Positions 1 through 11,930 of a stretch of 64,000 nt of DNA are shown piece by piece (the stretch's first letter is position 1; every line of letters begins with the position of its first letter). Below the pieces are notes generated by a model that saw nothing but the letters and a program-made list of their open reading frames with translations, was not told the origin of the DNA and searched no databases. The translations under genes and the position numbers were made by a program. This stretch comes from Sternotherus odoratus. Its lineage: Eukaryota; Chordata; Testudines; Kinosternidae. The stretch lies in contig JAVMKO010000001.1 in the NCBI GenBank assembly GCA_032164245.1, positions 78,489,892 through 78,553,891 on the forward strand, read 5' to 3'.

Positions 1-2779
1 GCTGAGGCCTTGGCTTTTCGCTATGTGGATAATGCATATTTAAAATAACTCAAACACTATGGTGGATTAGGAACTACCCAGAAGACTCCAGTTCTTCACC
101 TGTGTAACCCTAAAACCTTGCATGAGAAATACTTGTACGTTTGGATGTAGACAGAGTGATCGTATGTGAAAATTGATTTTTTGCGTTTGTGTATACTGGT
201 GGTGGAACAAGTACTGTATTGCAAATCATGTTTGTGAGCAAAACAGCAAAGACCTTTGTGCATGACATCAGTGTATGTGTTCCCTACTGCATCATGCAAA
301 CTTCTCGCTGACATGGTTTTGTCATGTTTCTGTTCTACAGATGCTAAACCTTGAGTGAGCTGGGTGAGTGGTTTTGGCTTTGCTCCTGTTTACAGCCTTT
401 CCTTTCCTTCATGCTTGTATATCTTAAGTAGCAGGGCATTTGCAATTGCATCTCAGCCTGTGCTAAACAAAAATGTGTTGTGAAGGGTTGCAAAGTGCTT
501 CAGCTTAAAACTATTATGTAGATATTTTACAGCTCATTTTGTCTTTGTGAGCCAGCAGATATTCAGTGCACCATAAAATTTTGATGAGAAAGTTCCTGCA
601 GAACATGGGGGGACTCTTACTGGGTACTTTGCTAAGGACTAGAACACAAAATTCAAATAGCAAAGCTATCTAAGCACAAATGTCTGTACTTATTACCTCC
701 ACCAAACATGCTGAAGGGGACATTCAAAAATATTTTTTAGCTAAGTCTTAATTGTTTTTGCTTTGAAATGTGTATGTCACTTTTGGTTTGTGAAAATGTC
801 CTTGAATGCATCATTGCAATAAGATTTCTGGTACCTGTCATGTCATAGAATGATGCTTTCAGAACTGTCTTCAGTGAACAAAAGAGTGACGGGATTAGAG
901 GATGCTGTGGAAAGTATTTTTAAAAATGTTTAATTAAAATATTTTTGACTAGCTTCTCTGCCCCTCCTAGCATGGGTTTGGTCAGGATTTATATTGTACC
1001 TTGAATTTCACCTTTATAATAAGCTTACCTTGCTATTCTATCTTAATGTCTAAAAACTTCAGTTTCTTAACTGAGTAATTCTGAAAGGTGTGTTGACCTT
1101 CAGAAATATGTATGTGAGTGAGCTCTGCAGCATCAATTACAAAGTGTGCCTTGTTTCTTGTATCTAAAGAATTGATAAAGGAAATGGAGCATTTGTTAAA
1201 GCATTGTTATAATTCATGTTGAAGGAGTGGAAGAATGGAATCCATTGTAATAATATCTAATTCCTGCTGAATAGTTTAAGGGAGTCCTACCTGTTCATAC
1301 CATCTGAAATTATATTAGCTAGCAGTTGTGGTGTAGGTCCTCCAGGTCCAGGACACCAAAGTGAAAATAGAAAATAGCAGTGTAACTGCATGTTGACTCT
1401 CTAAACTCCTGTTGCTGTTCTTTACACACTCCTGCTGAAAAAAGGAGGAAAAACATGATGACACTTGAAAATAAATGCCATATAGTCTTGGGAGAAAAAA
1501 GGAAAACTTGACATCTCTGTCCACTGTTAGTAACTTGCTGAGAGAGGCCCCCATCCACCTTCTTCCATTCCCTTTCATAATATTTGTGGCATCTGAATTA
1601 TCAGGAAAAAGACACTTTAATTGCTAATTATTGCTGCCTTTGCAACAGTTTTCCTGCAGCAAATAAAATATATGTAGGTAATCTACCTCTGCTCTACTGG
1701 GTAGGATTAATATCATTTCAGCTCGGACTGGTCACTTTTTGCCATCATCTGAGGAAGTTGGCAATACCTTTTTTTAAAGGACAATAAACAGTTTGTCAAA
1801 TACAACACCCAGAAAGAAATGGTATTCGGGAAGGGTGTGTGTGGGTGAGTGTTGTCTGAAAGTATCATAACAGTGGTATGGCATCTTTTCCCTTTAATGT
1901 GAAGTAACAGGAGATTCTTGGATTCAAAGATTGGTACTAGCATTACAATCCAAAGCATGGGGATGCTTTGGTGCTCAGTACATTTTGCTTGTGTTCATTC
2001 AATAAAAATCTGTATTTTGCACAAACTCTTCTATCCCCTAAATCCTAACAGGAATATTGCATCTTCCACCGGTTAGTCATCCTTGCTTTTCAAGGAAAAT
2101 GCGACTTCTTGATTTCTCTTAGCATTGATCTCTGATTATATTGCAGATTACCCTCAATTGCAGGGATAATAGATTTACAGGAAAACTGAAGCAGACTGCA
2201 GACAGTTATGGAGATTAGTAATGGGAGCTGTAAGCACTTTTATTGAGGCCAGTCACCTTTTTGTTGAAGTCCTACATCCAGATAGAGGAAATAAGCAGTG
2301 CAAATATAGAGTGGGGGGTGGGAAATGTAACTCAGCAACTGTTCCCATTCATTAAAGGGATTTTTTTCCATCCTGTCTCATTTATACTATACTAACATTG
2401 TTTTCATTACATCAGGTCTCTAAATTTTACAGGGAAGATTTGGAATTGGGTGGCTGAGAGAGGAGGTGTGCAACAGAGGGGTGCTCTCTTAATAAGTGGG
2501 CCACACTATGAAAATATTTCAGAATTGTTCTGTAGTGACACTTACACAAGAGACCACCTTTATGAGAATATTCAATCAAGTGACTACCCCCAGAATATTC
2601 ATGGATACCCTGAGTACAACTCTTCTGCCCATGTAATAGAAAACTACCTCCAATAAGTTAAGGATTTGTCAGTCCCTTGAGTGGCTGATTCAGACATGTT
2701 TCATTATATGAAACAAATACCTAAAAGTTTTTAGGTTTTTAGAAATATGGTGGAACCTGCTTACAACTAAATTGTATCT
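1..2779. other. Single-copy intronic or 5' flanking DNA
   Basis: AT-rich DNA without a recognisable exon, RNA gene or repeat. The short open frames here are scattered over both strands, have no homology I recognise and no splice context. One frame at 2450-2656 (68 codons) is the only one that drew attention; it was not accepted. Confidence 0.6.
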
Positions 2780-2890
2780 AGTAAATCTATAGTGATGCAA
2801 AACCGGTTGAAATTCTGTGGCCTGTGTTGTGTGTGTGATGTCAGAGTAGACAATCATAATAGTCGTTTCTGGCCTTAAAATGTGAGTATA
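2780..2890 (+). mobile_element. CR1 LINE 3' end fragment
   Basis: The stretch reads like the 3' untranslated end of amniote CR1 elements: a 'gtggcctgtgttgtg' segment, then 'acaatcataatagtc' and 'tttctggccttaaaatgtga'. CR1 copies end in this way, with no poly(A), and most are cut short at the 5' end. It carries no coding sequence. The boundaries are approximate. Confidence 0.7.
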
Positions 2891-2894
2891 GGAA

Positions 2895-4736
2895 AACAAA
2901 ATTTCCACATTGTTCCATGTTTTGAAAAATTATACAAGTTAAAGTTGCAGTGACCCTTTGCCGGGCTAGCTTTAAGCATCTGCAAAGTCCTGTAACTTAT
3001 GGGCCAGCACTCACTCTCTCCTGACCAGGGAGACCAGAATGAGAGGCAGCTCATAGCCTGGATTTCTACTCTGCTGCCCCCTCTCTTTCTGGAGAGGAAT
3101 TCCATGCTGCTTAAATTTAAAATTCTGTGGTGAAGGAGAGAAGAAGATTAATTGCTTCACTACAAGAAGGTTTCATTATAGCTGTTAAAAATGTATCTCT
3201 GGTTGACTTCAGTGAATCTGAAGTGTATTAAGTGGTTTCATATATGCTTTTAACCAAGTATACTCAAATACAAGGTATAGCAACTTTGAGTCTTTTGCCT
3301 TTCATGCTGTCATCATACTGTATCGATAGCTGCTCCATTCCCAATAATTCACTATTACGTGTAAGAAATCTCATGAAACATACTGGTGATCTACTTGTAA
3401 CTACAGTAGATCTAGTGTTCAGTATGTCCTATGTATTACACAGTATTCTTCCATGAAGGATTTTTTAGCAAAGATGGTCAGCTCTTATTCTGGGAGATTG
3501 AATAGGAGGTTAGTGTTATGCTAGGAAAATTAATTTATCAGTCTGGAACTACCAAATCTTTGCTCCAGGCAAGTGAAATGTAATTGTTTCATGCTGAACT
3601 CACTGCTGAGGTGTATCTGATCTAAAACTGGCATATGAAATTGATGATTGTCTGCTCGGCCAGCCATTTTGGTGAGTTTTCTTTTCTGGCTACCTTCAGC
3701 TAGTATCATTCTGCACTTGAGGAAGAGAACATATGGTTAATTACATATGTACATTGCTAGTCCTGTTCTCCCTCCCCCATCTACTTTGGAGTGCAGCTCC
3801 TTTAGGGAAAATGAGTGGGATGAGAACAGTTTTAATTTTCAGCCTCCTGTCTGAGGTGCTGGTGTGTTGCTGCTCTTGATATTTTTAAGTGCAGGTTGGA
3901 TCAGCAGTGTGTCCTTGAAGGAAAGAAGTGACATGCATTCTTTATACAGGAGCCTGCCTTCTGCCATGATGTCATGTTTTTGGCAATGAGAAACAATGGC
4001 AGTAACAGCAGTTCACCCTCTTCAGCCCCATTATTGATCTATATCAATTTCTGTTCTGAGACAAACATATTTTTTGGTCACTTACTTTGTCTTTAGAAAT
4101 GTTAAATTAAATTTATCTTCTATTTTGTGTCCTAGGTTAAGTTTTATTTTTAAGAAATCAAAAGTAATGGATATAATCTGTATCATGCTCTTTTCTTTCT
4201 GGCTGTCTTCTGTGCTTCGTACTATCGTTACACCACCTCTGTAGTTCCAGGCATTGTCATACTAGTTAATTTTTGAAACATTTATATAAAAATTTAACTA
4301 AGAACGGAATTTATTAAAAATGAATATGCTCTTTAAAGCTTAGAAACTGAATTATGAGTTGCTAATTGGGGGTTTCCTTTTGGTCTGTTTGTTTGTAAAG
4401 TGTTGTTACCTCTTGTGTCCCAGGTGGAGTTCTAGTCCTGTTTCATTTAGTCTTGTTCGTAGGCAAGCCTTCTCTTTCAGCTTGGTCTTCTCTTCGTAAT
4501 AAGAAAGGCATGTAGATTCCTCTTCCATAACAAACAAATAATTGTGGTCAATGAAAACCCTTTTGGCAGGAGACCTCAGGTGCACAATTAATTAGCCAGA
4601 GGGAGGAAATGAAACATGAGGGGATTGTTTTGAACTGCATATAGAAGTCGCATCCATTTGACATCTGTTCTTGGGCAGGCAAAAAGCAGGCCATCACTTT
4701 GTAATCTGGATGTGTAGCATGTACTTGGTAGCCCAA
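2895..4736. other. Intronic DNA, nothing recognised
   Basis: No exon, RNA gene or repeat family could be supported here. The ATG frames are short and lack context. Confidence 0.55.
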
Positions 4737-5048
4737 GGGCTTGGCTACACTGGCACTTTATATTGCTGCAACTTGCTGGCTCAGGAAGGTGAAAAATCAC
4801 TGCCCCCCCCCCCCCCACGCACCTGCAGCAAGTCTGAGGGCTTTAAAGTGCTAGTGTGGACAGGCTCTTGAGCGCTGGGAGTTGTGCTCTCAGTGCTTGG
4901 AGCTAATCCCCTCACAGAGGTGGATTACCAAGAGCGCTGGGAGAGCACTCCCCCAGCACTCACGCGTGGCCACACTCTCACTTCAAAGTGCTGCTGCGGG
5001 AATGCTCCCGTGACAGCGGCTTTGAAATTTCAAGTGTAGCCAAGCCCC
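4737..5048. mobile_element. PIF/Harbinger-type MITE
   Basis: The left end 'gggcttggctacact' is matched in inverted orientation by 'agtgtagccaagccc' at the right end. The same terminal sequence bounds the element at 14296-14881, where a TTA target duplication is visible. The interior has no open gene and includes a run of 17 C at about 4801. It is a non-autonomous DNA transposon. Confidence 0.75.
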
Positions 5049-5139
5049 AAAAGTCAGCTCTGTTGGCAAGCCACACTTCACACAATCCCCACATTGGTGG
5101 TTTACTTATTTTTTTGATTTGGTCAATATGGGTGTGAAT

Positions 5140-5335
5140 TGAACATAGGACTGGGAGCCAGGTGCTCCAGACTTCTGGTCCTGGCTCTGTTACTGACTAC
5201 CTTTATGGAATTGGACAAATTACTTAACCTCTAATTCTCAGTTTCCTTAAATGGAGAATTCTTTGTTTAAAGTGCCTCAAAGATGAAAATCCCTATGCAA
5301 GTATTAATATCTTATTATTATGGACTGAGGCCTAA
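5140..5335 (+). mobile_element. MIR SINE relic
   Basis: The order of segments is that of MIR: 'gactgggagccaggtgctcc', then 'ctggctctgttactgac', 'ggacaaattacttaacctct', 'ctcagtttcctt', and a tail that ends in a short run of 'atta'. MIR is an ancient tRNA-derived SINE with an L2-like tail, inactive in living amniotes. It is heavily diverged. Confidence 0.75.
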
Positions 5336-5339
5336 TACT

Positions 5340-6740
5340 AGTATGGTTTTGGCCACCGAGTAAACAGTTAATTCTTTCTTATTGATAGAACATGTTCCTT
5401 TTCTGTCATCACTCTTCGTCTCCCATGTTTTCTTCCTCTGCTGTACATAATCCAAAGAGGAGCCAATTTTCTATCCTATATTAGGAACAGTTCCTAATCT
5501 GTTAAGAATAAATAAATTTCAGGGATGTAGTATTAGTGGAGAGATTTCCCACAGCGGGAGCTAGTGTGAGAGTGAGTATAATGAACTATTTGCCTTGTGT
5601 CCTATTAGTGCATTGGCCCACAGGATAGTTTGTATGTAAATGTATATTATGTATGTTAGAATATGACCAAGAATAGTAACTGTATAAGAGGGTGAAGACT
5701 CTAATTCTGGCAGTCTGCAAGAATTCAGGTTGGTTTAGGTGCACCATTTTGTCTTCCTCATTGAAGGATAAGAAAGGGGTCCTTTCCCTTTCCTCATTTG
5801 GTCCAGTAAACTGTTGAAACGTCCTTTTTGAAGTGCACCCCTAGATAAGATTCTTCTCCCATGTTGTTTGTTCAATTCTCTGTCTCCCTCCCCCCCCCCC
5901 CCCTTGTTGGTTTCACATACTCCTGTCAACCATTTTTTCCATTGCCTTCCTGTGCAAATTGGACTTTCATTGTGTTGGCTATACCATTCTTAATTTACAT
6001 CAAAGACAGTGATAGGTGAATAGCTATGCTTGTCTGACAGAAGACCTATTTGTTCACTATGCCTTGTTATAGACTTTAAAACATAATTTCAGTGTGTGTA
6101 TATATACACTTCCTTATAGTGTCAGTAGGTACATTTCACAGTGATATTAATGGCCAGTGTGTCATTGGCTTTTGTTTAATATCTTATGAGACGCTTTTTG
6201 GGTAATTACTGAGAAAGCAGTGTGGTGTTGTATAGTGAGTTTAACAGACCAGATAGGAGTTGGTGACATAGAGTAGTGAACCTATTCCCAACTAGTACCA
6301 AAGGACTTCTGTGTCACACCCCCTCTGTGGCTGATTTTTCTAGTTTATTAGCTGGGAATTTATCTTATGAATTGAGCTGTGATAACTTACATTGTTAATG
6401 GGCCGAGATGCAGTTCAATTGAGCAGCAAGACTGGAGCTGCTCATAAAGTAGGGATTGCATAGTGTCAGGGAAGACAGCAGCTGTGAGGAGGGGCAGCTA
6501 TGCAACTGAAATATCAGTTGCCAGTAAAGACTGGTGTGGAGAGATGCAAAGAACGTCATTTCCCCACAATCTAAGGAGGGAGTTGAATGTGCTGGCTCCA
6601 TAGCACCACTTTCTAGTTTAGGGGAGCAATAAATCAAAATTTGAAAGATAGTCTTGGTTTTATGCATGGTACTATGTGAAATGAGGTTTACTTTTTGTTC
6701 ATTTCATGGTGGGACAGGAGTCCACAACACAAATTGCTAT
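5340..6740. other. Intronic DNA with a poly-C tract
   Basis: No gene or repeat family recognised. A run of C lies near 5888-5903. The remaining sequence looks single-copy. Confidence 0.5.
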
Positions 6741-6859
6741 AATCTCTCTCATCCGGCACGTGGAGATCTTTTTGGCTCTTTAGGGAATTGTTGGCTCTTT
6801 TGAGCTTTTCGCTGGGACGGCTCCGCGCTGGGGCCTGGAAGCGCCACGCGGGCCGCCAG

Positions 6860-6983
6860 CCGCGGGGCCGGGACGCGCCGCGTGCTCGGCTGCCGCCGCG
6901 GGGCCGGGACGCGCCGCGTGCTCGGCTGCCGCCGCGGGGCCGGGACGCGCCGCGTGCTCGGCTGCCGCCGCGGGGCCGGGACG
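6860..6983. repeat. GC-rich minisatellite, 36-bp unit, about 3.4 copies
   Basis: A 36-bp unit beginning 'ccgcggggccgggacgcg' is repeated three times almost exactly, followed by a partial fourth copy. Because the period is a multiple of three, frames stay open on both strands. It is almost pure G+C and very rich in CpG. Confidence 0.9.
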
Positions 6984-7072
6984 GCCCAGAGCTGGGGCCG
7001 GGACGCGCTGCACCGCCACGCAGTTACAGGGGGCGAAACAAGGAGCCACCCACTGCCAGGCGGCGAACCGGT

Positions 7073-7535
7073 ATGTGGGGAGAGACCGGGTTGAGCGGGT
7101 CAGTTGGGGGGTGGGTGGGAGGGAAGGAGGTTTTGGGGTGAGAGACCTGGCTGGGTGGGTCATTTGGGGGGGGGGGTTGGAGGAAAGGAGGTTTTGGGGT
7201 GAGAGACCTGGGTGGGTCATTTGTGGGGGGGGGTTGGAGGAAAGGAGGTTTTGGGGGGAGAGACCTGGGTGGGTCAGTTGGGGGTTGGAGGAAAGGAGGT
7301 TTGGGTGGGGAGAGACCTGGCTGGGTGGGTCAGTTGGGGGTTGGAGGAAAGGAGGTTTGGGGGGGGAGAGACCTGGCTGGGTGGGTCATTTGGGGGGTGG
7401 GGGGGTTGGAGGAAAGGAGGTTTGGGGGGGGAGAGACGTTGCTGGGTGGGTCATTGGTGGGGGGTTGGAGGAAAGGAGGTTTTGGGGGGAGAGACCTGGC
7501 TGGGTGGGTCAGTTGGGGGGTTGATGTGTAGTGTT
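7073..7535. repeat. G-rich minisatellite, about 50-62-bp unit, about 8 copies
   Basis: Each unit contains 'gagagacctggctgggtggg', 'tcatttggggg' (or 'tcagttggggg') and 'ttggaggaaaggaggttt'. Units vary mainly in the length of the G run. The + strand carries many runs of three or more G, so quadruplex formation is possible. Confidence 0.9.
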
Positions 7536-7995
7536 CATGTCTAGTGAACAGGTGTTCATGTGTAGTGTATCAATGTGTTATTAAATAATAACTGAATAAA
7601 ATAATATTAAATAAATAATTAAAAACAACATCCATGTTTTGATTCTTTTTTATTTGGACCTCGAGTGTGTTGTCGGCCCCCAAACTGCTATTTGATAGTT
7701 AATGCGGCCCTCGGGCTGAAAAGTTTGGAGACCCCTGGTATAGGCTAAAACTCAAATTAGCAGAACCAATCAGTTGCTAACATGATTGCTCTGATATGTG
7801 GATGCAGGCTAGCTCCACTCAAGTGGCACTAATCCTACACTGCTTTCCACAGTTCCCCCTCCACCATGTGCTCAGAAACGATTGGTGACTTCAGTGGAAA
7901 AGAATTTATAAAGTGGCTAAGCTTACTGTAGGTACATGGAACCCTGGGCTATGCCCCCAGAAGTCTGTTCCACACACATCGGTGCCAGAGTGAGC

Positions 7996-9349
7996 ATAGG
8001 TAACAAAGTCCTGTGGCACCTTAAAGACTAACTATAAAGTTTTGAAGCATGAGCTTTCGTGGGCTAATACCCACTTCGTCGGATGCAAGCAGTGGAAGTG
8101 TCCAGAGGCAGGTATAGAAAAGTAGGCAAGAACCAGGTGGGAGGTAAAAAGGTTAGTCCAATTAGGCTGAACCAGCTTGTTATCTCCGATCAGGGAGGGT
8201 GGGTTATTCTTCTAGCATTTGAATGGGGCGTGTGGACATGGAGAGAGGAGAAACTATTTCTGTAATGAGCGAGCCATTGTAGGTCTTTGTTCAATCCTAG
8301 ATTCTTTGTGTTGAATTTGCAAATGAATTGTAGCTCTGCAGTTTCCCTTTGCAGTCTGGACTTGAAGTTTTTTTGCTGCAGTATGGTGACTTTTAAATCT
8401 GTAATTGTGTGTCCAGGCAGGTTGAAGTGTTCCCCTACACTACAGGTTTTTGTATATTGCCATTCCTAATATCTGATTTGTGTGCATTTATCCTTTTTCT
8501 TAGGGACTGTCCAGTTTGGCCAATGTACATAGCAGAGGGACACTGGTGGCATATAATGGCATATATGACATTGGTTGATGTGCAGGTGAATGAACCAGTG
8601 ATGGTATGGTTGATCTGGTTAGGTCCTGTGATGGTGTTGCTGGTGTAGATATGTGGGCAGAGTTGGCATCGAGGTTTGTTGCATGGATTGGTTCCTGAGT
8701 TGGAGTTATTGTGGTGCGGTGTGCTGTTGCTGGTGAGAATTTGTTTAAGGTTGGCAGGTTGTCTGTGTGCCAGGACTGGCCTTCCTCCCAAGGCCTGTGA
8801 AAGTGAGGGATTATTGTCCAGGATGGGTTGTAGGTCACTGATGATGCGTTGCAGAGGTTTTAACTGAGGACTGTAGGTGATGGCCAGTGGTGTTCTGTTG
8901 TTTTCTTTCTTGGGCTTGTCTTGCAGCAGCAGGCTTCTGGGTACACGTCTGGCTCTGTTGATCTGTGTCCTTATTTCCTTGTGCGGGTATTGTAGTTTTG
9001 AGAAAGCTTGGTGAAGATCTCGTAGGTGTTGGTCTCTGTCTGAGGGGTTGGAGCAAATCCGATTGTACCTCAGTGCTTGGCTGTAGACAATGGATCGTGT
9101 GGTATGTCCGGGATGGAAGCTGGTGGCATGAAGGTAGGCATAGCTGTCGGTAGGTTTTCGGTATAGGGTGGTGTCGATGTGGCCGTCATTAATTTGCCCT
9201 GTGGTGTCTAGGAAGTGGCTTTCCTGTGTGGACTGGTCCAGACTGAGGTGGATGTTGGGGTGGAAGCTGTTGAAGTCATGGTGGAATTCTTCCAGAGTTT
9301 CTTTCCCATGGTCCAGATGAGCTTGAGTGTTATTTTGAGGTGTCTGCTC
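7996..9349 (-). mobile_element. Penelope-like retroelement, 5'-truncated copy
   Basis: Read on the minus strand, this fragment runs from the C-terminal part of a reverse transcriptase through a GIY-YIG endonuclease to a 3' tail. The tail on the + strand is 'gtaacaaagtcctgtggcac', 'cttaaagactaact', 'agctttcgtgggctaatacc'. The same tail recurs at 16971-17167, 43523-43724, 50697-50880 and 63884-64000, so those short copies can be assigned to this family. No 5' portion is present. Penelope-like elements are known to be heavily 5'-truncated and to carry inverted terminal structures. Confidence 0.85.
8435..9349 (-). pseudogene. Penelope-like RT C-terminus and GIY-YIG endonuclease (5'-truncated, frame intact)
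   Basis: One reading frame is open from 9349 down to the stop at 8435, about 304 codons, with an in-frame stop just upstream and no ATG in this frame, so it is a truncated gene body. The first half has Penelope RT features: 'SHFLDT', 'LYRKPTD', 'SFHPGHTTRSIVYSQALR', 'RICS'. The second half has the linker cysteine cluster 'CNKPRCQLCPH' and the endonuclease motifs 'VIYAI', 'CHQC', 'YIGQT' and 'LRKRINAH', the last with the conserved Arg. In full elements the RT copies the RNA and the endonuclease nicks the target. This copy lacks the RT catalytic core and should be inactive. The absence of stops or frameshifts over 0.9 kb suggests a fairly recent insertion. Confidence 0.85.
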
Positions 9350-10339
9350 TCACTTGAGCTGGGCTAATTCAAGAGGAATAACTTGAGTTTAGATAATTCA
9401 GATTAATTTTGCAGTGAAAACATACCTAAATTGGGGTTCCTGCACTTTTGTGGCTGGAAGTAGAGGAGGAGTATGTACTGAGTTCTTGTGCTCTACCTTT
9501 TCAGGGGATAAATAGAGAAACTGTTTTTACAACTATCTGATACTGATCACCAGTGCAATTCACTAAAAGACTTTTAAAAGATGTAGGTTCAATTTGAAAG
9601 GCAGTTTGGCTGCAGGAACAATTGGGTACAGAACCTCATTCAGATCAGATACTTGTGCCAGTTGGTAAATTTCCATGCTGTTCAGCCACTCCCAAGTTCC
9701 AAGTCACCAGCAAAGGCAAATAACCTATTGTAATCACTGGAATAGCAACCGTTTGGCCTGAACATGTAAACAGTGGTGTATAAACATTTCCATTGGATGG
9801 AGAAGTTTATTAGCAAGATGAGACTTCTGCATTTCTTAGAGATGACGACACTACTTTTTTCTTCAGAAAAATGTAGGTGGTAGAGTTTTGCCTGCAGTGA
9901 TTTCTTATAGTTAAAGGCAAAAAGGAGTAGAAAAGTACGTACTTTATGATCATATCCTGGTAAAGACAGGCAATAAAGGCAATGTAATTCAAATATTCTC
10001 CATCAATAATTAACAGTTATCAGATTAATCTTTGTTCCATGACTAACACTGAAAATCTTTTCCATTGCTTCCTCTCTTTAGGCTCTTAAAATAAAAAAAG
10101 GACATGTTGAGTGTTACCCAGTGTCCAAAAATTGACAGGCCAGCAGGAGTTTAGCGGAAAGGCCTCATCAGCTCCTCTCAATTTTCATGAAAGTGGAGTT
10201 GCTCTAGAGGGGACATACAGTCGACTGGTAAAAGAAAAAGGGAGTTTGTGAACTGAGTAGGGAATTATAAAGTAAATAAGACTTATCAATACAATATGTT
10301 GGAAATAAAAAAATCTCTGTGCAGGCCAGATGCAAAAAA
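9350..10339. other. Intronic DNA, nothing recognised
   Basis: No exon, RNA gene or classified repeat could be supported. Short frames only. Confidence 0.5.
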
Positions 10340-11205
10340 AGCATTGAGTACATTAACTTTCTTCACATCCTCAGTCACTAGGTTGCCTCCCTCGTTTAGC
10401 AAGGGGCCCATGCTTTCCTTGACTTCTTGTTTCTAACATGCCTGAAGAAACCCTCCTAACATCTCTTGCTAGCTGCAACTCCAAGTGTGATTTGGACTTC
10501 CTAATTTCACTCCTGCATGCCTGAGCAATATTTTTATACTCCTCCCTGGTCATTTGTCCAATCTTCCACTTCTTGTAAGCGTCTTTTTTGTGTTTAAGAT
10601 CAGTAAGGATTTCACTTTTAAGCCAAGCTAGTTTCCTGCCATATTTACTAGTCTTTCTGCACATCTGGATGGCTTGTTCCTGCATCCTCAATAAGGATTC
10701 TTTAAAATACATCCAGCTCTCCTGGACTCCTTTCCCCCTCATGGTTTTTCTCCGAGGGGACCTTTTCTGAAGTCCAGGGTCTGTACTCTGCTGCTCTCCT
10801 TTCTTGTGGTGATTGAAGATATTGTGGTGATTGAAGTTTCCCATGAGAACCAGGGCCTGTGATCTACTAACTTTGGTTAGTTGCCAGAAGAAAGCCTCGT
10901 CCACCTCATCCCCTTGGTCTGGTGGTCTGTAGCAGACTCCCCCCACGACATCACTTTTGTTTCTCACACTTCTAAACTTAATCCAGAGACTCTCAGGTTT
11001 TTCTGTTTCACACTGGAGCTCTAAGCAGTCATACTGCTCTCTTACATACAATACAAGTCCCCCAACTTTTCTGCCCTGCCAGCCCTTCCTCAACAATTTA
11101 TATCCATCCATGACAATACTCTTGCCATGTGATTTATCCCACCAAGTCTCTGTTACTCCAATTACATCATCGATTCTGGCTGTGGTGTAGATGTAGCTGG
11201 AGTCC
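10340..11205 (-). pseudogene. CR1 LINE endonuclease and linker fragment
   Basis: On the minus strand a 246-codon frame (11111-10371) encodes part of a CR1 ORF2. Motifs in order: 'GGLVLYVRE', 'ESLWIKF', 'VCYRPPDQ', 'EAFFWQL', 'SRSQALVLMGNFNH' (endonuclease/exonuclease/phosphatase fold), then the linker region 'GVQESW', 'CRKTSKYGRK', 'REEYKN', 'CRSEIRKSK', 'HLELQLARDV'. The part that normally follows the 'FNH' motif, including the late endonuclease residues, is missing. At that junction a 15-bp segment occurs twice with an 18-bp period (10804-10818 and 10822-10836). The reverse transcriptase is absent. The fragment is dead but unusually free of stops. Confidence 0.85.
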
Positions 11206-11930
11206 TCTGTATTTTATTATGAAAGTTGTATGTATGGAGGATGGATGTGAATGAGGAGAGCCCACAGTTAGTGGTTGGAAACCTGTTTCCATCCTTACTG
11301 TCTTCTCATTAAGATGGCAGGCTTTAAGGAGGTTCTGAAATAATGACTAACTTTAGTTTCTTTAGTGCTTCTGCCTTATGTTCATATTCAGGCTATGGCA
11401 CCAAGTAAAAATAGGGGTTTTTAGTGCTTGCCTCAACATCTCACGTAAGGTTTCAAGAAAAGGTCTGCAGAAATATAAAATTCCTGTTGCAAGCTTGGCA
11501 AAGTCATGGCATGTATGCTGCCTTTTCTTGTCCTCCCTTATGCTTGGATGGGTAACATGAAGAAATAAATTAGTCATAATGTTCTCCCAGATTCCTCCTC
11601 CTATGTTTAGGGCTTGGTTGGTTGGGGGAGGGGCAGCTTATGTACTGAATATTGTTGTCACTCGAGGTCTCAAAACAGTGTGGTCCTTGGAACTGAAAGA
11701 TCAACAAACTGAACTAGAAGTGCTACCTTGGCAGTGCTAAAGGTGCATCTGCCAAAATGGTAGGTGGTATTTACCTGTTTGAATCCTACTTTTGTTAGTA
11801 TGTGTACCAAAATACTTAAAGGTAGTGACAAAAAACCCTTTGGGGGGAACTCTGTCTCATGCTGAAACAGAATGTGGGCTGTTTTGTATATGAAGAGCCT
11901 TGAATTTGTGTTCTTTTTTTCCCTTTTCAG
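11206..11930. other. Intronic DNA upstream of a candidate exon
   Basis: No gene or repeat recognised. Its last 20 bases are a strong pyrimidine tract ending in AG that could serve as the acceptor of the candidate exon at 11931. Confidence 0.5.

Larger units (their letters stand above)
6745..7737. mobile_element. hAT-type element, left end lost, expanded by minisatellites
   Basis: The right end 'agtttggagacccctg' is a typical terminal repeat of a non-autonomous hAT element. The matching left end is missing; the sequence around 6745-6815 with repeated 'ggctctt' looks like element interior. Most of the length is two tandem arrays (6860-6983 and 7073-7535). The several open frames of 110-149 codons here come from the arrays and are not genes. 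Confidence 0.5.

Noticed and set aside
2450..2656. 68-codon frame with several Tyr-containing motifs (HYENI, LYENI)
   Set aside because: It is preceded by a plausible 'acag' acceptor but has no donor, no known homologue I recognise, and ends in an ordinary stop; chance is the simpler explanation. Conservation in other turtles would reopen it.
7075..7544. Three overlapping frames of 110-149 codons rich in Gly and Trp
   Set aside because: All three frames are translations of the G-rich minisatellite.
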